64,000 nt of DNA from Lacrimispora amygdalina (GTDB lineage Bacteria > Bacillota > Clostridia > Lachnospirales > Lachnospiraceae): NCBI RefSeq assembly GCF_900205965.1, contig NZ_OAOF01000001.1, positions 124,001 through 188,000 of the forward strand. Reading direction: 5' to 3'. Position 1 is the stretch's first letter. Each line of letters begins with the position of its first letter. The notes under the pieces were generated by a model, which saw only the letters and a program-made list of their open reading frames with translations, was not told the origin of the DNA and made no database searches. The position numbers were made by a program, and so were the translations under genes. Of the stretch, positions 60,901 to 64,000 are shown one piece after another.

Positions 60901-60964
60901 CCGGTATTTCTTCCTCTGGATTTTCCAGCCATAACTTCCATTTCCCCGCCAAATCCATTAACAT
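57914..60964 (-). CDS. Glycoside hydrolase family 2-like enzyme
   Basis: 1016 residues without signal peptide. A jelly-roll sugar-binding domain (about 60-200, RAWYEREFTV), then a TIM barrel (about 225-500) with the probable acid/base in SATNEPSGKW near 333 and nucleophile in VICHEMGQW near 427. C-terminal beta-domains follow, the last resembling an F5/8-type module. The GH2 role is exo-hydrolysis of beta-linked galactose or related sugars; in this locus it may strip arabinogalactan or galactan side chains of RG-I, like GH42 YesZ in B. subtilis. Exact specificity is unknown. Confidence 0.85.
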   Translation of the reverse strand: MLMDLAGKWKLWLENPEEEIPEMERPEKKPVGSVILPGILQAQGYGDLVTVDTPWISGLHDPFWYEREEYSYGQDGEVSIPFLSQPPRHYIGRAWYEREFTVTEDTGDEFYLVIELTRWRSFAWVDETPRGGDCSLCTAHQISLGKLSAGPHTLTVCIDNRFQYPYRPDGHGVSDALGSTWNGMAGEIAVISSGEVKRRLKEKKRYAKEQPRVLEVREGVFHVDGRPEYFRGTHFGGDYPLTGYPETDPDWWERRMETLKEWGFNFLRCHSYCPPEAAFAAADRAGVYIQAECGMWNVFEEGIPMLSVLKDETRRIIRQFGHHPSFVLLSATNEPSGKWYGPLKRWVKETREYDRSLGYEGRRLYTAQSGWFYDTPPEEITGTDYIYFHRSAYGPILGGNIRGPEGWRGKDYRASLKGTRLPVICHEMGQWCSYPDFSVMEKFTGYLKPGNYNVFQGSARAHGVLQKNREFAWCSGKNQVLMYKEDIEANFRTPHLYGFEMLDLHDYLGQGTALVGVLDPFWESKGYVKPEEFREFCGETVLLARMPSYVYQTADQVNIPVEVCHFGKEPIKSWDVKWSIETEENGLKTVIFKGVWKDCFIPAAKNTQIGEIKPDFTVIKESKKLTLTVEMGKVRNHWDFFVYEKSSDCSDMEKSSEVVYTRDWQEAKRELGRGKRVVYSPYLSELDFDCPPCSMRSVFWNSQMGPGWTRSLGLVIQSDHPLFQNFPTEEYGGWQWEEIQEQARGFLLDEMPEGLTPIVSVIDDWNRNLPLGLIFEGRVNEGRLLIVLACLEGEFKKRPAAWSLKKALLTYAASESFCPETELKPEWIENHLFPNNRMKQLNASYKAEPEAAVINFTALEDENPNHSVWIEKDNYPISVEISFSESILVSGLIVVPDQKDRMHQGCIKDYEVLVRQGENWEEAARGQFASSFMSQKAWFNKEYNTEAVRFTALSGYAMGERPVWEERSDGWHCIKKQGTPAIQIAGLHIICDKKVEGNDTLFWKQFLKSKTKEIDN

Positions 60965-61021
60965 GCTTTCACCTTACCTTTCATTTTATCTGTGTTATTC
61001 TTTTATCATGCATACAGGCAT

Positions 61022-61069
61022 AAAAAAAGAGAGCAAAAGCTGCGTATTCTTATACTAACGCAGCTTTTG
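61022..61069 (-). terminator. Terminator after DUF1961 gene
   Basis: CAAAAGCTGCGT/ACGCAGCTTTTG 12-bp stem followed by CTCTCTTTTTTT on the minus strand. It separates DUF1961 from the GH2-AraC operon. The rest of the 61070-61246 gap shows nothing definite. Confidence 0.88.
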
Positions 61070-61246
61070 TTCCGTTTATCTTCCTGTATCCGATATACAC
61101 CTATGTGGCATATTATATCCCTGGCCCTGGTAAATGTAAACAATCATTTTCTATCCACTTTTTGTCTGATTTTCTTCTCAATGACAATGAATTTCTCCGG
61201 TTTTAAACGGTAGTTATCAATTTATGCCATTTATTATTGTTGAAAA

Positions 61247-61945
61247 CTAAATCAATTCATACACCTTTAAATTCCTGTAATCCGCAGTAAGAGGCGCTAG
61301 CTGGCGGAATCCGATTTTGCCTCCATTTAAAACTTCTCCAATTGTATGTCCATCGTCTTCAAATTCAAATACCTGAAGATCATTGATTAAAAAACGGATT
61401 TCGTTATTATATTTCCGAATGGACATTCGGTAAAAATCGTTGGCATCCGCTGCTCCCGGCAGAGGGTCCGCGCCCTGTGCAACCAGATGGAACCCGTAGC
61501 TTTTTCTTAAATTACAGGTATGAAACGCTCTTTCATCCGGTTCCTTCCTGCGAAAATATGACACATGAAAGGCATTGATATCACCGCTGTGATACTGGGG
61601 ATATTCCCCAGTCCGTTCTGCCAGGGCAGAGTCAAATAAGTCTTCTCCATTTCGTCCTGATGCAGCAAATAATAAAATGCACAGCCCCTGGTCAGTAACC
61701 GGTTTAAATTCCCAGGTAATCTTAATATTTTCCGGAAATTCCTCCGGACACCACAAAACGTAATTGGCCTTTTGCCCCAGTTCCTGATCCAGACCATTTT
61801 TTAAACGCATGTTCCCCTCTTCAAAGCTTATCGCTGCCTTTCCTTCCAACACGAAATTTTCCACATCTTCCGGTCTGGAAAGAGGATTGTCGTAAATTAA
61901 TTTTTCTTCAATCAGTTGAATGTAACCCGTTGTTTCTTTCTTCAT
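61247..61945 (-). CDS. DUF1961 family protein (YesU-like)
   Basis: 232 residues from ATG 61945, chosen for SD GGAGGGAATAGC; an earlier ATG adds 13 residues without one. A concanavalin-like jelly-roll (LIYDNPLSRPEDVENF at the start, KIGFRQLAPLTADYRNLKVYE at the end) matches B. subtilis YesU, found in the yes rhamnogalacturonan cluster. Function is unproven; the fold suggests glycan binding or cleavage. No signal peptide is seen. Confidence 0.87.
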   Translation of the reverse strand: MKKETTGYIQLIEEKLIYDNPLSRPEDVENFVLEGKAAISFEEGNMRLKNGLDQELGQKANYVLWCPEEFPENIKITWEFKPVTDQGLCILLFAASGRNGEDLFDSALAERTGEYPQYHSGDINAFHVSYFRRKEPDERAFHTCNLRKSYGFHLVAQGADPLPGAADANDFYRMSIRKYNNEIRFLINDLQVFEFEDDGHTIGEVLNGGKIGFRQLAPLTADYRNLKVYELI

Positions 61946-62141
61946 GCTATTCCCTCCATAAGCACCTCTCATCATCATACACAACGATTTTATTATACAA
62001 CCGCTCTCTATTATTCACAACTCGTTTTCCAGAGCTGTGTTTAAAATTTTACACGAAAAAGCCGCTATTCTCTTCTTTCCATATGTAAACAGATATGGTA
62101 AACTATGTTACAGAATTGTGTACGAAAGGAGAACCTCATGC

Positions 62142-63473
62142 ATGCAGGTACAGTATACCAAAGCGATTAATAACGAAAGTATTTTTAACATTATACGACG
62201 TTTTTGCAATTATATAGATCCCAGGCTCACAGAACACGGTACCCATGTATCTTACATTGTTTTCCGAATGCTGAAGGAGACGGGTAAGTTTACCAGCCAG
62301 GAGCTGAGAAACATCTGTTTTGTCGCACAGCTACATGATATTGGCGCTTACAAAACAGAAGAAATCTCCCGCATGCTTCAGTTTGAAACGAAAGATGTCT
62401 GGGATCATTCTTTCTATGGATATCTTTTTATCCGTTATTTCTCTCCCCTTAGGGATTTAGCTTCTGCAGTACTCCTGCACCATACCAACTGGGATTTTCT
62501 GGAAAAAGAGAGCGGGCTGGATCCATTAATGAAGGATTTAGGGCAGCTGATACATATAGCAGACAGGATCGATGTTTTAATGTCAATGCAGAATTGTTCC
62601 TGGGAAGAAACGCTTTCTTTCCTAAAAAAGGAGCAGGGAACCGTTTATGCTCCTCATATCATACAACACGCAGAAAAACTTTCCTTCAAAAAGTCTATTG
62701 ATGAAGAATGGCAAACAGACTGCCAGTTTAATGATTTTCTCACCGGAATTCCGCTTTCCGGAGAGGATATTACTGATTATTTGAAAATGCTGGTTTTTAT
62801 TATTGATTTCAGAAGCCACCACACAGTTACCCATACCATTACCACAACAAGCATCAGCTACGAGCTTGGTAAGCTTCTTTCCTTTCCGGAGGACCGCTTA
62901 AATGTAATTCTCTGCGGCGCTCTGCTCCATGATCTGGGAAAAATCGCAGTTCCTGTGGAGATACTTGAGTATCCTGGAAGGTTAAGCAGACAGGCAATGA
63001 ATATCATGAGAACTCATGTTGATTACACGGAAGAGATTTTTGGCGGGAGCATTGACGATGCAGTTGCACGGATTGCTCTTCGACATCACGAAAAGCTGAA
63101 TGGATCCGGTTATCCAAAGGGGCTGTCAGCAAAGGACTTATCAAAAGAGGAGCGTCTGGTTGCCATCGCGGACATCATAAGTGCACTTACCGGAACCAGA
63201 AGCTATAAGGATATTTATCCAACAGAAAAGATAAAGATGATACTGGATGGTATGAAGAACGATCAGCTTGTAGATCCGGATATAGTGAGAATCGCCGTGG
63301 CACATCTGGATTCTATTCTTGATACTACTGCTGTCCGCTGCACACCTATCCTCCATATTTGTGAAAATCTGAATAAGGAATACCTGTATTTTTTAGGGCT
63401 TTCTACCGATGAGGAAAAGCTTCGTTTTGCTCTTTCCATAAAGCAGCCGGAAAAAGCAGCGTTATGGCCTTAA
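62142..63473 (+). CDS. HD-GYP domain phosphodiesterase with two HD domains
   Basis: 443 residues from ATG 62142, preceded by AAAGGAG; upstream in-frame sequence lacks an SD. An N-terminal HD domain (about 30-165, HGTHVSYIVF and QLHDIGA) is followed by a C-terminal HD-GYP domain (about 230-400) with HDLGK, HHEKLNGSGYPKG and ADIISALTGTRSYK. HD-GYP proteins hydrolyse cyclic di-GMP or related cyclic dinucleotides. It has no receiver or membrane domain. It is monocistronic and ends at a terminator shared with the convergent P450 gene. Confidence 0.9.
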   Translation: MQVQYTKAINNESIFNIIRRFCNYIDPRLTEHGTHVSYIVFRMLKETGKFTSQELRNICFVAQLHDIGAYKTEEISRMLQFETKDVWDHSFYGYLFIRYFSPLRDLASAVLLHHTNWDFLEKESGLDPLMKDLGQLIHIADRIDVLMSMQNCSWEETLSFLKKEQGTVYAPHIIQHAEKLSFKKSIDEEWQTDCQFNDFLTGIPLSGEDITDYLKMLVFIIDFRSHHTVTHTITTTSISYELGKLLSFPEDRLNVILCGALLHDLGKIAVPVEILEYPGRLSRQAMNIMRTHVDYTEEIFGGSIDDAVARIALRHHEKLNGSGYPKGLSAKDLSKEERLVAIADIISALTGTRSYKDIYPTEKIKMILDGMKNDQLVDPDIVRIAVAHLDSILDTTAVRCTPILHICENLNKEYLYFLGLSTDEEKLRFALSIKQPEKAALWP

Positions 63474-63491
63474 ATCAAAAAGGTGTGTTGT

Positions 63492-64000
<509 letters not shown>

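Overview
The window looks like a clostridial (Firmicutes) chromosome, most likely Lachnospiraceae of the Lacrimispora/Enterocloster type. This rests on gene content and style: a T-box-controlled aspS-gatCAB tRNA-dependent amidation operon, a Mn2+ riboswitch on mntP, a B. subtilis-like rhamnogalacturonan locus, strong Shine-Dalgarno sites, and Tn916- and TndX/TnpX-type elements. No rRNA or tRNA gene was seen.

Region 1 (1-22984) is most of a Tn916-family integrative conjugative element (ICE). The backbone is orf23, orf22, orf21 (FtsK-like coupling ATPase), oriT, orf20 (relaxase), orf19, orf18 (ardA), orf17, orf16 (VirB4-like ATPase), orf15, orf14 (NlpC/P60), orf13, then orf7 and orf8. It carries three or four cargo blocks. 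At the left are a SIR2-HerA anti-phage pair and a membrane-anchored gene of unknown function, flanked by duplicated ICE sequence. Between orf19 and ardA is a DUF4238 gene. In the position that tet(M) occupies in Tn916 is an apparently undescribed four-gene unit: a BlaI-like repressor, a BlaR1-like membrane protease whose outer domain is too short for a penicillin-binding fold, and two secreted proteins. Two promoters of this unit share the same operator, TACTACA-N14-TGTAGTA.

Region 2 (22984-32033) is the most striking structure. The ferrous-iron transporter gene feoB (minus strand) is broken into at least three in-window pieces, at 31564-31728, 28034-29190 and 22984-23104. They are separated by a 2.4 kb serine-recombinase mini-element (29180-31578), by a 4.9 kb serine-recombinase element carrying a CcdA-TlpA fusion and a VanW-family gene (23099-28039), and on the left by the ICE itself. 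Joining the pieces across the first two insertions restores the FeoB reading frame. The remaining C-terminal part should lie left of the window, beyond the ICE. feoA and a divergent DtxR-family regulator remain intact at the head of the locus.

Region 3 (32.2-44.2 kb) is ordinary core chromosome: a DtxR-like regulator, NADP-isocitrate dehydrogenase, a LysR regulator, an aminotransferase, the gatB-gatA-gatC-aspS operon behind a T-box leader with a probable Asn specifier, a broken MFS drug exporter with its MarR regulator, and mntP behind a yybP-ykoY riboswitch.

Region 4 (44.2-61.9 kb, all minus strand) is a rhamnogalacturonan-I utilisation locus: LplABC-type transporter, a PL26-like lyase, a PL11 lyase fused to a CE12-type acetylesterase, a GH88/105 unsaturated-uronyl hydrolase, a NodB-type deacetylase, a YesS-like membrane AraC regulator, a GH2 enzyme and a YesU-like DUF1961 protein. 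The window ends with an HD-GYP phosphodiesterase and the C-terminal part of a CYP152 fatty-acid peroxygenase.
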